DNA from: Mycobacterium sp. ACS1612
GTDB taxonomy: Bacteria > Actinomycetota > Actinomycetes > Mycobacteriales > Mycobacteriaceae
Assembly (NCBI RefSeq): GCF_001667505.1
Contig: NZ_LZHZ01000051.1
Coordinates: 142,885 to 206,884, forward strand
Length of the DNA stretch: 64,000 nt
Direction: 5' to 3'
Below, in pieces: positions 25,852-34,251 of this stretch (positions within the stretch are counted from its first letter, which is position 1; each line of letters begins with the position of its first letter). Position numbers and translations under genes: made by a program. Under the pieces are notes generated by a model, which saw only the letters and a list, made by a program, of their open reading frames with translations, had not been told where the DNA came from and did not search any database.

Positions 25852-26681
25852 GCGTATTGCAACGCAGCCGAATCACGGACCGGGCGCTCTGCGGGTCCGC
25901 CACGCAACGGACGTACTTGCTGCAGTGTCGGCGCCACCCGTGGCGACCCGTCTTCGACGTTGCGCCACACTCCCATCGCCGTCATCCGTACGGGTGCGGC
26001 CAGACGCTGATCAAACGTCATCCGACTCATCGGCCCGCACACCGACACTGCGGCAACCGCTTCGCCCGGTCCACCGATCGGCGCTGCGACACAACCAAAT
26101 CCGGGTATGGACTCCTCGCGCTCGAACGCCACGCCGCGCGCCCGAACCTTGGCCAGCTCAGCGCCCAGCTGTGCAGGGGTGCCGATCGAGTACTTCGTCT
26201 TACGTGTCGCCAGAGCGACGATGTCGGCGTCTTCGGAGTAGGCCAACATCGCCTTGCCGACGGCAGTGCAGTGAGCCGGCTGACGTCCTCCGACGCGGGT
26301 GGGAATCGCGGTGGCCATCCGGTCGCCGATCTTCTCCAGGTATACGACGTCGGCGCCGTCCAGCACGGCCAGATGGACGACGAGCCCGGTAGCCCGGTGC
26401 AGGTCGTGCAGAAGCGGGGTCGCCGCGCGGTGCAGCCGGTCCTGGTGCACCGCCAGCGATCCGAGCTCCACAAGCCGCATGCCGAGTTCGTAGTCGCGGC
26501 CGCTACGGCGCAGCCAGCGCAGCTGCACCAGCCGCTCGAGCATGCGATGCGCGGATGAGCGGGGTAGGCCGGTCCTCCGCACAATCTGCGCGAGAGTCAG
26601 CCGACCAGGGCCATCGAAGGCGTCCAACACCAGCGACACCCGGTCGATGACGGCACTCGGAGTGGGGGATTCGACGGTCAC
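25848..26681 (-). CDS. IclR-family transcriptional regulator
   Basis: The 277-residue protein has an N-terminal winged helix (LTLAQIVRRTGLPRSSAHRMLERLVQLRWL) and a GAF-like effector domain (GDADVVYLEKIG-type strand, PAHCTAVGKAMLA, FGCVAAPI). IclR proteins regulate aromatic and steroid catabolism and often bind pathway intermediates. GTG 26681 follows AAGGAGG with a 10-bp gap and fits the family start; 24 more codons are open upstream but cross the AT-rich operator-like region. It is coupled to the esterase downstream. Confidence 0.83.
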   Translation of the reverse strand: MTVESPTPSAVIDRVSLVLDAFDGPGRLTLAQIVRRTGLPRSSAHRMLERLVQLRWLRRSGRDYELGMRLVELGSLAVHQDRLHRAATPLLHDLHRATGLVVHLAVLDGADVVYLEKIGDRMATAIPTRVGGRQPAHCTAVGKAMLAYSEDADIVALATRKTKYSIGTPAQLGAELAKVRARGVAFEREESIPGFGCVAAPIGGPGEAVAAVSVCGPMSRMTFDQRLAAPVRMTAMGVWRNVEDGSPRVAPTLQQVRPLRGGPAERPVRDSAALQYA

Positions 26682-26710
26682 GGTCAGGACGCCTCCTTGC
26701 GACGGGGCTT

Positions 26711-26750
26711 CTACAAGGCATATGCCTATTAGTAATATAGCTATTTGTAG
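26711..26750. promoter_or_regulatory. AT-rich iclR promoter with nested inverted repeats
   Basis: Within otherwise GC-rich DNA this 40-bp AT-rich island has an outer inverted repeat CTACAA (26711-26716) / TTGTAG (26745-26750), an inner perfect palindrome GGCATATGCC (26717-26726), and CTAT/ATAG half-sites around TAGTAAT. It lies 30 bp upstream of the iclR start and downstream of the third KstD-like gene, and is the likely iclR promoter and autoregulatory site. Confidence 0.5.
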
Positions 26751-26840
26751 CACAGTATGTGGGTCATGTCACACAGACACGACAAATTGGCACAGCGCAC
26801 GTCGAAGCACAGCGCTGAGCTGGGAAGAGCTAGGGGAGGG

Positions 26841-28310
26841 TCAGCCTTTGGCGGCGCTGCGACCGGCGCGGCGACCGTAGAAGCTGCCGTCGCCGAGGGA
26901 GATGCCGCTCGCGTAGCCCCATGCCGCCAGGCCTGCGGTGGTGCGGCCCGCCGCAAACAGGCCGGGGATCGGCTCTCCGCTGACGTGCAGCACTTCGCCG
27001 TCGAGCGAGGTCTGTAGGCCGCCGAGGGTGAAGCCTCCGCAGCTCCCCCGCAAGTCGATGGCTCCAACGGGAGAACCGATGGGGCGCAACCACTCTGGTT
27101 TCTTGTGCCACAGTGGATCCTCGCCGCGGGCAGCGGCATCGTTGTAGGCGCTGACGGTGGCCTGCAGCGAGCCGGCCGGAAGTCCGATCTCGTGCTCGAG
27201 TTCGGCGACGGTTTCAGACACCCACGTCGCAGGCCGTTTGAGGAACGGCGTTGCGGACGTGGCGGCCATCGCCTCCTCCTGGGCGTCACCATCGATGATC
27301 AGGAATGCGGTGTCGTCCTGGTGATAGAGCGTCAGTTGCCCGATCCGGCCGGAGTACATGTCCTCGGGGACGTAGCGCTGACCGCGCCCGTTGACGAGAA
27401 TGCCGCGCACCGTCTGCTGAGGATCGATCAGAAACGCGACTTCGGTGGCGTCCATGTGGGCGAGGTCTGCGCCCAGTGCCTGCGCCATCCGGATCCCGTG
27501 ACCGTCGTGTTGTTCGATCGATGCGGCCGGTCGTCCGGCGATGCGCGGCGCATACTGCGCGACCATCGCCTCGTTGTAGGCGAAGCTGCCTGCCGCAAGG
27601 ACGACGCCGCGGCGTGCGCGGATCGCGAAGGATTTGCCGTATTGCTTGGCGATCAGGCCGGTCACGCGGCCGTCGGCCTCGACGACCAGGGATGCCACCC
27701 GGGTGTCGTACTGGGACCGCACACCGGCGGCGGCCCCGGTTTCGACGAGGGGCTTCATCAGCATGAAGCCGCCGCTTTTCTCGCCTGCACGCTTATCGGA
27801 CATCTGCGGGATGTGGCCGCGCGGAGCGGGTTCGGCAATCGTGTTGTACGGAAACGCGTTCTCGCCGCCGGTGAACATCAGCCCTTGATCGGCGGGGGGC
27901 TCCCAACCCGGCTCACCCCAGAACTCCGGCTTGAAGGGCACACCACACCCGACCAACCACTCGAAATGTTCGACGCTGCCCTCGCAGTAATCGGCGATGC
28001 GATTCTCATCCGCACCCGGTCCCATCGCCGCAGTGAGGAACGCGGTCATGTTCTCCACGGAATCGGCGAAGCCGCAGGCCCTCTGAATCGAAGTGCCGCC
28101 GCCGAGGTAGATGAAGCCGCCCGCCATCGCTGCGGCCCCGCCCCAGGAACCGGTGCGTTCGAGCACCATAACGTCGGCGCCGTCGCGGGCGGCCTCCACT
28201 GCGGCCGCAGCGCCTGCAATGCCGTAGCCGGCGATCACGACATCGGCTTCGTCGTCCCAGTCGCTGATCGACGACGCGGGGACAGGGATGACGTCGGCGT
28301 CCGGGGTCAT
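26841..28310 (-). CDS. FAD-dependent ketosteroid dehydrogenase/fumarate-reductase-like protein
   Basis: The 489-residue flavoprotein has an N-terminal FAD motif VVIAGYGIAGAAAAVEAA, and GSWGGAAAMAGGFIYLGGG. Its C-terminal element is WGYASGISLGDGSFYGRRAG, without the Tyr-Pro-Gly-x-Gly of the two KstD enzymes, so it belongs to another branch (delta4-5alpha-dehydrogenase-like or fumarate-reductase-like). ATG 28310 overlaps the extradiol dioxygenase stop by 4 bp (ATGA). A steroid dehydrogenase with different regiochemistry is the best guess. Confidence 0.72.
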   Translation of the reverse strand: MTPDADVIPVPASSISDWDDEADVVIAGYGIAGAAAAVEAARDGADVMVLERTGSWGGAAAMAGGFIYLGGGTSIQRACGFADSVENMTAFLTAAMGPGADENRIADYCEGSVEHFEWLVGCGVPFKPEFWGEPGWEPPADQGLMFTGGENAFPYNTIAEPAPRGHIPQMSDKRAGEKSGGFMLMKPLVETGAAAGVRSQYDTRVASLVVEADGRVTGLIAKQYGKSFAIRARRGVVLAAGSFAYNEAMVAQYAPRIAGRPAASIEQHDGHGIRMAQALGADLAHMDATEVAFLIDPQQTVRGILVNGRGQRYVPEDMYSGRIGQLTLYHQDDTAFLIIDGDAQEEAMAATSATPFLKRPATWVSETVAELEHEIGLPAGSLQATVSAYNDAAARGEDPLWHKKPEWLRPIGSPVGAIDLRGSCGGFTLGGLQTSLDGEVLHVSGEPIPGLFAAGRTTAGLAAWGYASGISLGDGSFYGRRAGRSAAKG

Positions 28311-29215
28311 GGCCGCATGGCCGCCGGAAGGTCGGATACCCACGCGTGCCCCCAATAGCTGTCGGCGGTGATTTCCTCAGCGGTGTAATACGTTTCGTCG
28401 ACCAGCATCCCGTCGGTGCCGAACTCGATGTCCCAGTCGCCCGGTGCGCGCACGTAGAACGACACCATCTTGTCGTTGGTGTGCCTGCCCAGGGTGGAGG
28501 ACAACTGGAAGCCGTCCTTGCTGACCCGGTCCAGCGCCTGCCCGACAGCGTCCAGGCTGTCTACCTCGACCATCAAATGAATGAGCCCGGGATCGCGCAG
28601 TGTCATCGCCGGGCAGATGGCCAGGCTGTGGTGGCGTTGGTTGAGGCCGAGGAAGCGGACGCGCAGCGGGCCGAACTCCGGCGGAGTGGGCACCCGGAAC
28701 GCGCCGCGGGACACGAAACCCAGTACCTCGGTGTAGAACTGGAAAAGGCTCGGCACATCGAGGGCAGGCAGCACGACGTGGCCTAGACCCTGCGCGCCCG
28801 TCACGAATTTGGCGCCGAACGGAGTCACCACCGGGCTGTGATCCAAAACAGCGCCGTGGAAGATCTCAGTCGAAGTGCCCGCTGGATCGTCGAACGCGAT
28901 GACCTCCTCGACGCGGCGGGCATCGGCGTCCGCCTGCGAGAGTTCCTTGATGGGCACACCCGCGGCGCCCAGGGCCGCCTTGACCCGTTCCAGCGCGGCG
29001 TGGTCGCGGACCTCCCAGCCGACGGTGATGATCTTGTCGATGTCTCCCGGCGCCACGATGATTCGCGCGGCGCGTTCGTCCATGCGTAGATACAGCGCGT
29101 CGGTGTCCGGGCCCGAACCCTCGGCGAAGCCGAGCACGTCGAATGCGAACTGCCGCCAGCGCGGCATGTCGGTGGCCTGAACCTTAACGTATCCAAGGCT
29201 TTTCAGATCAGTCAT
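28307..29215 (-). CDS. hsaC: HsaC-like extradiol ring-cleavage dioxygenase
   Basis: The 302-residue two-domain vicinal-oxygen-chelate protein matches HsaC along its whole length. Iron ligands are His146 (GLGHVVLP), His213 (LIHLMVEV) and Glu264 (DIEFGTDG); RHHSLAI and TLGRHTNDKMVSFY are further active-site blocks. HsaC cleaves the catecholic ring A of the secosteroid. ATG 29215 is preferred; a TTG at 29230 would give a 4-bp overlap with the HsaA-like gene but the family start is at the ATG. It is a paralogue of the KstR-regulated gene. Confidence 0.85.
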   Translation of the reverse strand: MTDLKSLGYVKVQATDMPRWRQFAFDVLGFAEGSGPDTDALYLRMDERAARIIVAPGDIDKIITVGWEVRDHAALERVKAALGAAGVPIKELSQADADARRVEEVIAFDDPAGTSTEIFHGAVLDHSPVVTPFGAKFVTGAQGLGHVVLPALDVPSLFQFYTEVLGFVSRGAFRVPTPPEFGPLRVRFLGLNQRHHSLAICPAMTLRDPGLIHLMVEVDSLDAVGQALDRVSKDGFQLSSTLGRHTNDKMVSFYVRAPGDWDIEFGTDGMLVDETYYTAEEITADSYWGHAWVSDLPAAMRP

Positions 29216-29226
29216 CAACAGCGGCC

Positions 29227-30408
29227 TCAAATCATCGCCCGCAGCGGACCCTGCGGATCAATTCCGAGCGAGCTGAGCGCGGAGGCGTGGTAGACGGTGC
29301 CCGGCACGTGGATTGCGTGGGCCATGCCGGCATGCGCATCGCGCCAATACCGTTGCAGCGGTTTGTCCATCCGCAACGCATTGCCACCCGAGCGGGCGAA
29401 GATCTGGTCGACAGCGGACACCGCGCGCCACACGGCGCGCACCTGCGTGCGTCGGCCCGCGGCCCGATCGGCGAACGTCACCTCGGCGCCTGAGTCGACG
29501 ATGTCGTAGATACGGTCGACGTTGGCGAGGATCTCCTGGCGGGCGGCGTTGATGTCGGCCGCAGCTTCGCCGACGGCATACATGACGTACGGATCGTCTT
29601 TGATGGCAGTGCCGTTGGCGCCCACGCGTTCGCGTTGATAGTCGAGGTGGGCGGCGAGGGCTCCTTCGCAGATGCCGATGGTAGCCGAGCTGATCCCCAG
29701 CGGGAACATCGTCGACCACGGCATCTTGTAGAGGGTCTTGGTCATGCCCGCCTCGATCTGGGCGGTGCCGTCCATCACCTTCATGGCGTCCATCGTTCGG
29801 TACTCCGGCACGAACGCATCCTTGACGATGATGTCCTTCGAGCCGGTGCCGCGCAGACCCACCACGTTCCAGGAGTCCGGCACGATCTCGTAGTCCTTGC
29901 GCGGCAGGATCATGTGCAGCATCTGGGGCGGCATCAACGGCTTGCCGTCGTCGTCGCCAAGCATGGCACCCAGGAAGATCCAGTCGCACGCGTCGGTGCC
30001 GGAGCTGAACTGCCAGCGACCGTTGAAGATGTAGCCGCCATCGACGGGTTTGGCCACGCCCTGAGGTGCGTAGGGCGAGGCGACCCAGGTGTCGATGTCG
30101 TCGGCCCACACTTCCGCGGCGACCCGTGGATCGGCGTACGCGAGCTGATACGGGTGCACCCCGACCACGCCGTTGATCCAGCCGGCGGCGGGATCGAGAG
30201 CCGCTGTGGCCATCACGGTCTCTGCGAATTCGCGGGGATGGACTTCGAGCCCGCCATGCTTCTCGGGCTGAAGCAGTCGGATCGAGCCGATCGACTTCAT
30301 GCTCTTGACCGTCGCGTCCGGTAGCTGACCGATCTTCTCGGCCTCGACCGCCATCTCCTTGAACTGGTCCGCCAGGTCCATCACCCGGTCGAGTACGCGC
30401 TCGCTCAT
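29227..30408 (-). CDS. hsaA: HsaA-like flavin-dependent hydroxylase
   Basis: The 393-residue protein has the acyl-CoA-dehydrogenase fold of group D flavin monooxygenases and the same length as HsaA, which hydroxylates the phenolic secosteroid to a catechol. Landmarks are the N-terminal LPDATVKSMKSIGSIRLLQPEKHGGLE, YIFNGRWQFSSGTDACDWIFLGAM, the VGLRGTGSKDIIVKDAFVPEYR block and the C-terminal RDAHAGMAHAIHVPG. It needs reduced flavin, presumably from the HsaB-like protein. It lies directly upstream of the HsaC-like gene, so hydroxylation and ring cleavage are in order. ATG 30408 is the family start. Confidence 0.84.
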   Translation of the reverse strand: MSERVLDRVMDLADQFKEMAVEAEKIGQLPDATVKSMKSIGSIRLLQPEKHGGLEVHPREFAETVMATAALDPAAGWINGVVGVHPYQLAYADPRVAAEVWADDIDTWVASPYAPQGVAKPVDGGYIFNGRWQFSSGTDACDWIFLGAMLGDDDGKPLMPPQMLHMILPRKDYEIVPDSWNVVGLRGTGSKDIIVKDAFVPEYRTMDAMKVMDGTAQIEAGMTKTLYKMPWSTMFPLGISSATIGICEGALAAHLDYQRERVGANGTAIKDDPYVMYAVGEAAADINAARQEILANVDRIYDIVDSGAEVTFADRAAGRRTQVRAVWRAVSAVDQIFARSGGNALRMDKPLQRYWRDAHAGMAHAIHVPGTVYHASALSSLGIDPQGPLRAMI

Positions 30409-30499
30409 GCTCTGTCCTAACTGTCTGGGCGTGATTAATGGTCTACCGCAGGTAATGGCCGCATCGGGACCGATCCCGGTGAGCGGACCGAATCCATGG

Positions 30500-30802
30500 C
30501 TAATACTCGATGTGGACATCGTCGCTCACAGGCCGGGCCTGACATCCGAGGACGAGCCCATCGGCGATGTCCGCGGGCTCGAGGATGTCGCAGGCGGCCA
30601 CGTCGACCTCACCGCAGAGCACCGTGGCGACGCACGAGCCGCAGTGTCCCTCCCGGCAGGAGTGCGGGACATCGATTCCCGCCTCGAGCATGGTGTCGAC
30701 CAGGCTTTTGTCACGCGGCCATCGCAGGCGGTGCCGGGTTCCATCCAGATCGACCTCGACTCTGGCGTCGACCCAGGTGTCGGGTGATTCGACGTGGGGC
30801 AT
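30500..30802 (-). CDS. Plant-type 2Fe-2S ferredoxin
   Basis: The 100-residue protein is a stand-alone ferredoxin with cluster ligands Cys49, Cys54, Cys57 (SCREGHCGSC) and Cys87 (LGCQAR). It resembles the C-terminal ferredoxin domain of KshB, without the FAD and NAD domains. It is the first gene of the ferredoxin-hsaA-hsaC-flavoprotein operon, 91 bp upstream of hsaA. It could be the electron carrier for the KshA-type oxygenase (a KshB2-like role, as I recall for the M. smegmatis cluster), with a reductase encoded elsewhere. Confidence 0.82.
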   Translation of the reverse strand: MPHVESPDTWVDARVEVDLDGTRHRLRWPRDKSLVDTMLEAGIDVPHSCREGHCGSCVATVLCGEVDVAACDILEPADIADGLVLGCQARPVSDDVHIEY

Positions 30803-30875
30803 GGTGCGAGTGTCGTCAGGCCACCGGTGAGATCAGACAGGTGCGACCGATGGCCGGGAGATCGTATTCACGACG

Positions 30876-30896
30876 TCCGGTCACCGGGAGACCGGA
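30876..30896. promoter_or_regulatory. Inverted repeat in the ferredoxin / BVMO divergent promoter region
   Basis: TCCGGTC-ACCGGGA-GACCGGA is an inverted repeat with 7-bp arms and a 7-bp spacer, 36 bp before the second monooxygenase gene and 74 bp from the ferredoxin start. It could be the operator for both operons; GC-rich sequence makes chance repeats common, so support is modest. Confidence 0.3.
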
Positions 30897-30931
30897 CCGG
30901 CGACGCGGTCGGCGCGACCTAGCGTGACGTC

Positions 30932-32560
30932 GTGACCGTCTCGGCAGATCCGCAGCAGCCCCTCGTTGATGCCGTCGTGGTCGGTGCGGGATTCGCCGGC
31001 CTGTACGCATTGCACAAACTCCGGTCGCAAGGCTTGTCGGTCCGGGTGTTCGAAGCGGCACCGGAGGTTGGCGGCACGTGGTACTACAACCGTTACCCGG
31101 GCGCGCGCTGCGACGTCGAGAGTGTCGACTACTGCTACTCGTTCTCCGACGAGTTGCAGCAGGAGTGGACGTGGACGGAGAAGTACGCCACCCAGGCGGA
31201 GATTTTGCGGTACCTGAACTGGGTCGCGGACAAGCTCGACCTTCGCGCAGGGATCACGTTCAATACGCGGGTCACCTCGGCGGTCCTCGACGAGGACACC
31301 CTGCGCTGGACGGTCACCAGCGACCGGGGAGAGGTCATCACGGCCAGGTTCGCCATTATGGCGACCGGGCCGCTTTCGGCGGCGGTGACACCGGACTTCC
31401 CGGGGTTGAGCACGTTCGCGGGGGAGGTGTATCACACCGCGCACTGGCCGCATGAACCCGTCGATTTCACCGGCAAGCGCATCGCCGTCATCGGGACGGG
31501 ATCGTCGGGCATCCAGTCGGTTCCGGTGATAGCCGAGCAAGCCGATCAACTCTACGTCTTCCAGCGCACGCCCAATTACAGTGTGCCAGCCGGTAATCGG
31601 CCACTCAGCGACGAAGACGTCGCCGACTACAAGGCCAACTACGCCGAGCGGCGCCGCCTGTCGTGGCGCAGCGGCGGCGGATCGCCCCACATCGCACATC
31701 CGAAACTGACGCTGCAGGCCACCGCCGACGAGCGGCGCGAAGCGTTCGAAAAGCGTTGGGAATTGGGCGGCGTGCTCTTTTCGAAGACGTTCACCGACCA
31801 GATGACCGACATGGCGGCCAATGAGGAGGCCCGCAAGTTCTACGAGGAGAAGGTGCGCGCCGTCATCGACGACGCAGCCGTCGCGGACCTGCTGATTCCT
31901 ACGGACCACCCGATCGGCACCAAACGAATCTGTACCGACACCAACTACTTCCAGACGTTCAATCGACGCAATGTGAAGCTGATCAGTGTCCGCGCCACGC
32001 CGATCGAGTCGATCGATGCCACCGGTATCAACACCTCCGACGCGCACTACGACCTCGACATGATCGTGTTCGCCACAGGTTTCGACGCTATGACCGGAGC
32101 GCTGGGCAAGATCGACATCGTCGGCCGTGCAGGTCAATTGATGCGGAACGACTGGAAGGACGGCCCGCGCACCTACCTCGGGATCGGCGTCGACGGGTTT
32201 CCCAATCTGTTCATCGTGTCGGGTCCTGGCGCCCCCGCGGTGCTCGCCAACATGGTGTTGCATGCCGAGGCACACGTGAACTGGATCGCGGACTGCATCA
32301 GATACCTGGATGCACACGGATACGCGGGTGTCGAAGCCACCCCTGATGCGGTGGACAACTGGCTCGCCGAATGCGCGCGGCGAGCCGAGGCGACCCTGTT
32401 CACCAAGGCGAACTCCTGGTACATGGGCACCAACATTCCCGGCAAGCCGCGTGTATTCATGCTGTTTCTCGGCGGATTCGCTGCCTACAACGACATCTGC
32501 GCCGAGGTCGCCGACGCCGGCTACAAAGGCTTCAATCTCATCAAGGCGACGGCGAAGTGA
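30932..32560 (+). CDS. Baeyer-Villiger monooxygenase (cyclohexanone monooxygenase type)
   Basis: The 542-residue class B flavin monooxygenase has VVVGAGFAGLYALHKLRSQG at the N-terminus, EVGGTWYYNRYPGARCDVES, the complete fingerprint FAGEVYHTAHWP near residue 162 and the NADPH motif GTGSSGIQSVPV. This is the CHMO/steroid-monooxygenase architecture, shorter than the other Baeyer-Villiger gene here. A likely reaction is conversion of the C17 ketone to a D-ring lactone or of a C20 ketone to an ester. GTG start, divergent from the ferredoxin operon. Confidence 0.87.
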   Translation: MTVSADPQQPLVDAVVVGAGFAGLYALHKLRSQGLSVRVFEAAPEVGGTWYYNRYPGARCDVESVDYCYSFSDELQQEWTWTEKYATQAEILRYLNWVADKLDLRAGITFNTRVTSAVLDEDTLRWTVTSDRGEVITARFAIMATGPLSAAVTPDFPGLSTFAGEVYHTAHWPHEPVDFTGKRIAVIGTGSSGIQSVPVIAEQADQLYVFQRTPNYSVPAGNRPLSDEDVADYKANYAERRRLSWRSGGGSPHIAHPKLTLQATADERREAFEKRWELGGVLFSKTFTDQMTDMAANEEARKFYEEKVRAVIDDAAVADLLIPTDHPIGTKRICTDTNYFQTFNRRNVKLISVRATPIESIDATGINTSDAHYDLDMIVFATGFDAMTGALGKIDIVGRAGQLMRNDWKDGPRTYLGIGVDGFPNLFIVSGPGAPAVLANMVLHAEAHVNWIADCIRYLDAHGYAGVEATPDAVDNWLAECARRAEATLFTKANSWYMGTNIPGKPRVFMLFLGGFAAYNDICAEVADAGYKGFNLIKATAK

Positions 32561-32598
32561 TGTGTACGCGGATTTCGGCGCCGACGACTGGCATCGGG

Positions 32599-33474
32599 TC
32601 AGGAGGTAGAGCGGGTCAGGAATGCCATCACCGTGCTTTCAAACGCATCCTTGGCCTCGATCATCGCCCAGTGGCCGCAGTTCGGGAATACGTGCAGTTC
32701 GGCGTTGGGGATGGTCCGCATCGGGATCAGCGCCATGTCCAAGGGGCTCACTCGATCGTCGCGGCCCCAGGTGAGCAAGGTCGGCGCGGCTACCTTATGC
32801 ATCAATGCCCACGGCATCGGAAGGTCGGCCGCCTTCATCATTGCCATCATCTGGGCGAACGCCGTCTTGCCATACATTCGGCGCGCTGAGGCCAACGTTG
32901 CTGGATCGGTGGCGAGTTTCCAGCGTTCCTCGATCAGCTGCTCCGTCACCAGACTCTGGTCGTAGACCATTGAATTCAGCCAGTCGACGAGGCGCTGGCG
33001 GGTCGGGTCCTCCGTGAACTCTTGAAGAAGCCGAATTCCCTCACTGGGCCCGGGGCTGAAGATGTTGGTACCGATGCCTCCGATCGTCACCAGCTTGCCG
33101 ATGCGGTCGGGGTGTTGGATGGCGAAGTTGATACCGACCCCGCCGCCCATCGAATTACCGACGATGTCGACGTGGTCGAGGCCAAGCGCGTCGAGGAACG
33201 GGGTCACCGCCCCCTGAGCCGTGACCATCGGGTGGCCGCCGAAGTCATCGCTGACGCCGAACCCCGGGAACTCCAGGATCAGGCAGCGGAAGCGCTCGGC
33301 GAACGCGGGCAGTACACCTCGGAAATTCCGCCACCCTGTGACACCCGGACCCGAGCCGTGTAGGAACAGCAGCGTAGGGCCGTCACCGCTGTCGTAATAG
33401 CGTAGGGCACCTGCTGGAGTGGTGATTTCACGAAGATCCTGCCCGACGGTGGCGAGTTCAGATGAGTGAGTCAC
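32599..33474 (-). CDS. hsaD: HsaD-like C-C bond hydrolase
   Basis: The 291-residue alpha/beta hydrolase follows HsaD and the MhpC/BphD meta-cleavage-product hydrolases: FLHGSGPGVTGWRNF (oxyanion), Ser108 in GNSMGGGVG, Asp240 in WGRDDRV and His268 in NCGHWAMIE. It should hydrolyse the product of the HsaC-like dioxygenase. It is convergent with the monooxygenase gene and separate from the ferredoxin-hsaA-hsaC operon, so it has its own promoter. It completes the ring A/B set within the island. Confidence 0.85.
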   Translation of the reverse strand: MTHSSELATVGQDLREITTPAGALRYYDSGDGPTLLFLHGSGPGVTGWRNFRGVLPAFAERFRCLILEFPGFGVSDDFGGHPMVTAQGAVTPFLDALGLDHVDIVGNSMGGGVGINFAIQHPDRIGKLVTIGGIGTNIFSPGPSEGIRLLQEFTEDPTRQRLVDWLNSMVYDQSLVTEQLIEERWKLATDPATLASARRMYGKTAFAQMMAMMKAADLPMPWALMHKVAAPTLLTWGRDDRVSPLDMALIPMRTIPNAELHVFPNCGHWAMIEAKDAFESTVMAFLTRSTS

Positions 33475-33777
33475 CCGCCCAGCCTGCCACGCCCGGCTCG
33501 AACCTCGCTGCGATGTTCCGCTGACTGGGCCTCCCGATAAGCGGGACGCTCACTGTGCCCTGGCTCGAGCGGCTGTGGGCGGGGTTGTTCGCGATGTCGG
33601 CTGAAAGTGTTCCGGTGGCAGTGATTTCGGATGGCGGCGGCCTCGTGATGAACGCCGACGCATGCGTCAAACTGCACGGTCCGCGGTGGGCACGGCCAAC
33701 TCCGGAGTCGGCACTCACCCACCCAGACACAACGAAGGGGCACCCCTTGTGAGGGTGCCCCTTGCGTTTTGGGCGAT
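33475..33777. other. Intergenic, no supported gene
   Basis: About 300 bp between the start of hsaD and the end of the small secreted gene. Open frames here are short and lack homology or ribosome sites. The hsaD promoter must lie in the left part. CCCGATAAGCGGGACGC at about 33533 resembles loosely the CCCGCTCAG beside the 19.8-kb palindrome. The right end carries a hairpin terminator. Confidence 0.5.
33735..33763 (-). terminator. Hairpin terminator after the secreted-protein gene
   Basis: AAGGGGCACCC and GGGTGCCCCTT form a perfect 11-bp stem with a 7-nt loop, 15 bp beyond the stop of the leftward gene at 33778. A short TTTT lies on the opposite strand side, so it may also act rightward. Mycobacterial terminators often lack a strong U-tract, as here. 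Confidence 0.6.
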
Positions 33778-34077
33778 CTACTTCACGTCGACGTAGACCG
33801 TCTTACCGGTGATGGTCGTTTCGAGACTGTCACCGGGGGTTCCGGAGTCAGTGCGGCTGTAGGTCTGGCCCGGCCGCACCGCGACGACGGTGGCCTGATC
33901 GAGCGGGGTGCCACCGACCCGGTTGACGATCACGTTGTAGCCGTCGGCCTGCAACTTGTTGATGGTGTCCTGGGCGCTGCCCGGCCCAGTCGGAGCCGCG
34001 GCGGCAGGTGCCGCCAAGCCAAGGATCGCGGCGGCGAATCCGCCTGCGATCAGGGATGCGAATCCGAACTTCGTCAT
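33778..34077 (-). CDS. Small secreted mycobacterial protein
   Basis: The 99-residue protein has a clear Sec signal peptide: basic start, hydrophobic FASLIAGGFAAAILGLAAPAAAA and a likely cleavage after AAAA near residue 28. The mature part of about 70 residues contains SAQDTINKLQADGYNVIVNRVGG and ATVVAVRPGQTYSR, a pattern found in a family of small exported proteins of mycobacteria with no known role. It lacks cysteines. The gene is followed by a hairpin terminator and stands alone. Confidence 0.75.
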   Translation of the reverse strand: MTKFGFASLIAGGFAAAILGLAAPAAAAPTGPGSAQDTINKLQADGYNVIVNRVGGTPLDQATVVAVRPGQTYSRTDSGTPGDSLETTITGKTVYVDVK

Positions 34078-34251
34078 TGTGCCCTCATCTTTTAGTGCCT
34101 CTTCACTTGTGTTCGTTCGCTGCAGCTGCCAATTTCAACTGTCAAGATCACGGCTTTAATTCCACTGGCAGGATTTGATTGACGTTTGGCAGTAACAAAC
34201 CTGTTGACGGGTGTGCTCCTCGACAGGACGGCATCGCTGATCGCTGGGATG

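Noticed and set aside
27105..28358. 417-codon plus-strand frame opposite the third flavoprotein
   Set aside because: Shadow; the minus strand has FAD-binding motifs and a 4-bp overlap with the upstream gene.
30881..32317. 478-codon minus-strand frame opposite the second BVMO
   Set aside because: Shadow of a gene with complete FAD, NADPH and Baeyer-Villiger motifs.
33555..33752. 65-codon plus-strand frame in the gap after hsaD
   Set aside because: No ribosome site or homology, and its end runs into the terminator hairpin.
8716..33777. KstR/KstR2 operators in the steroid island
   Set aside because: I read the intergenic regions for the remembered KstR (GAAC-type) and KstR2 (AAGCAAGC-type) palindromes and saw no convincing copy; a matrix scan would settle it.
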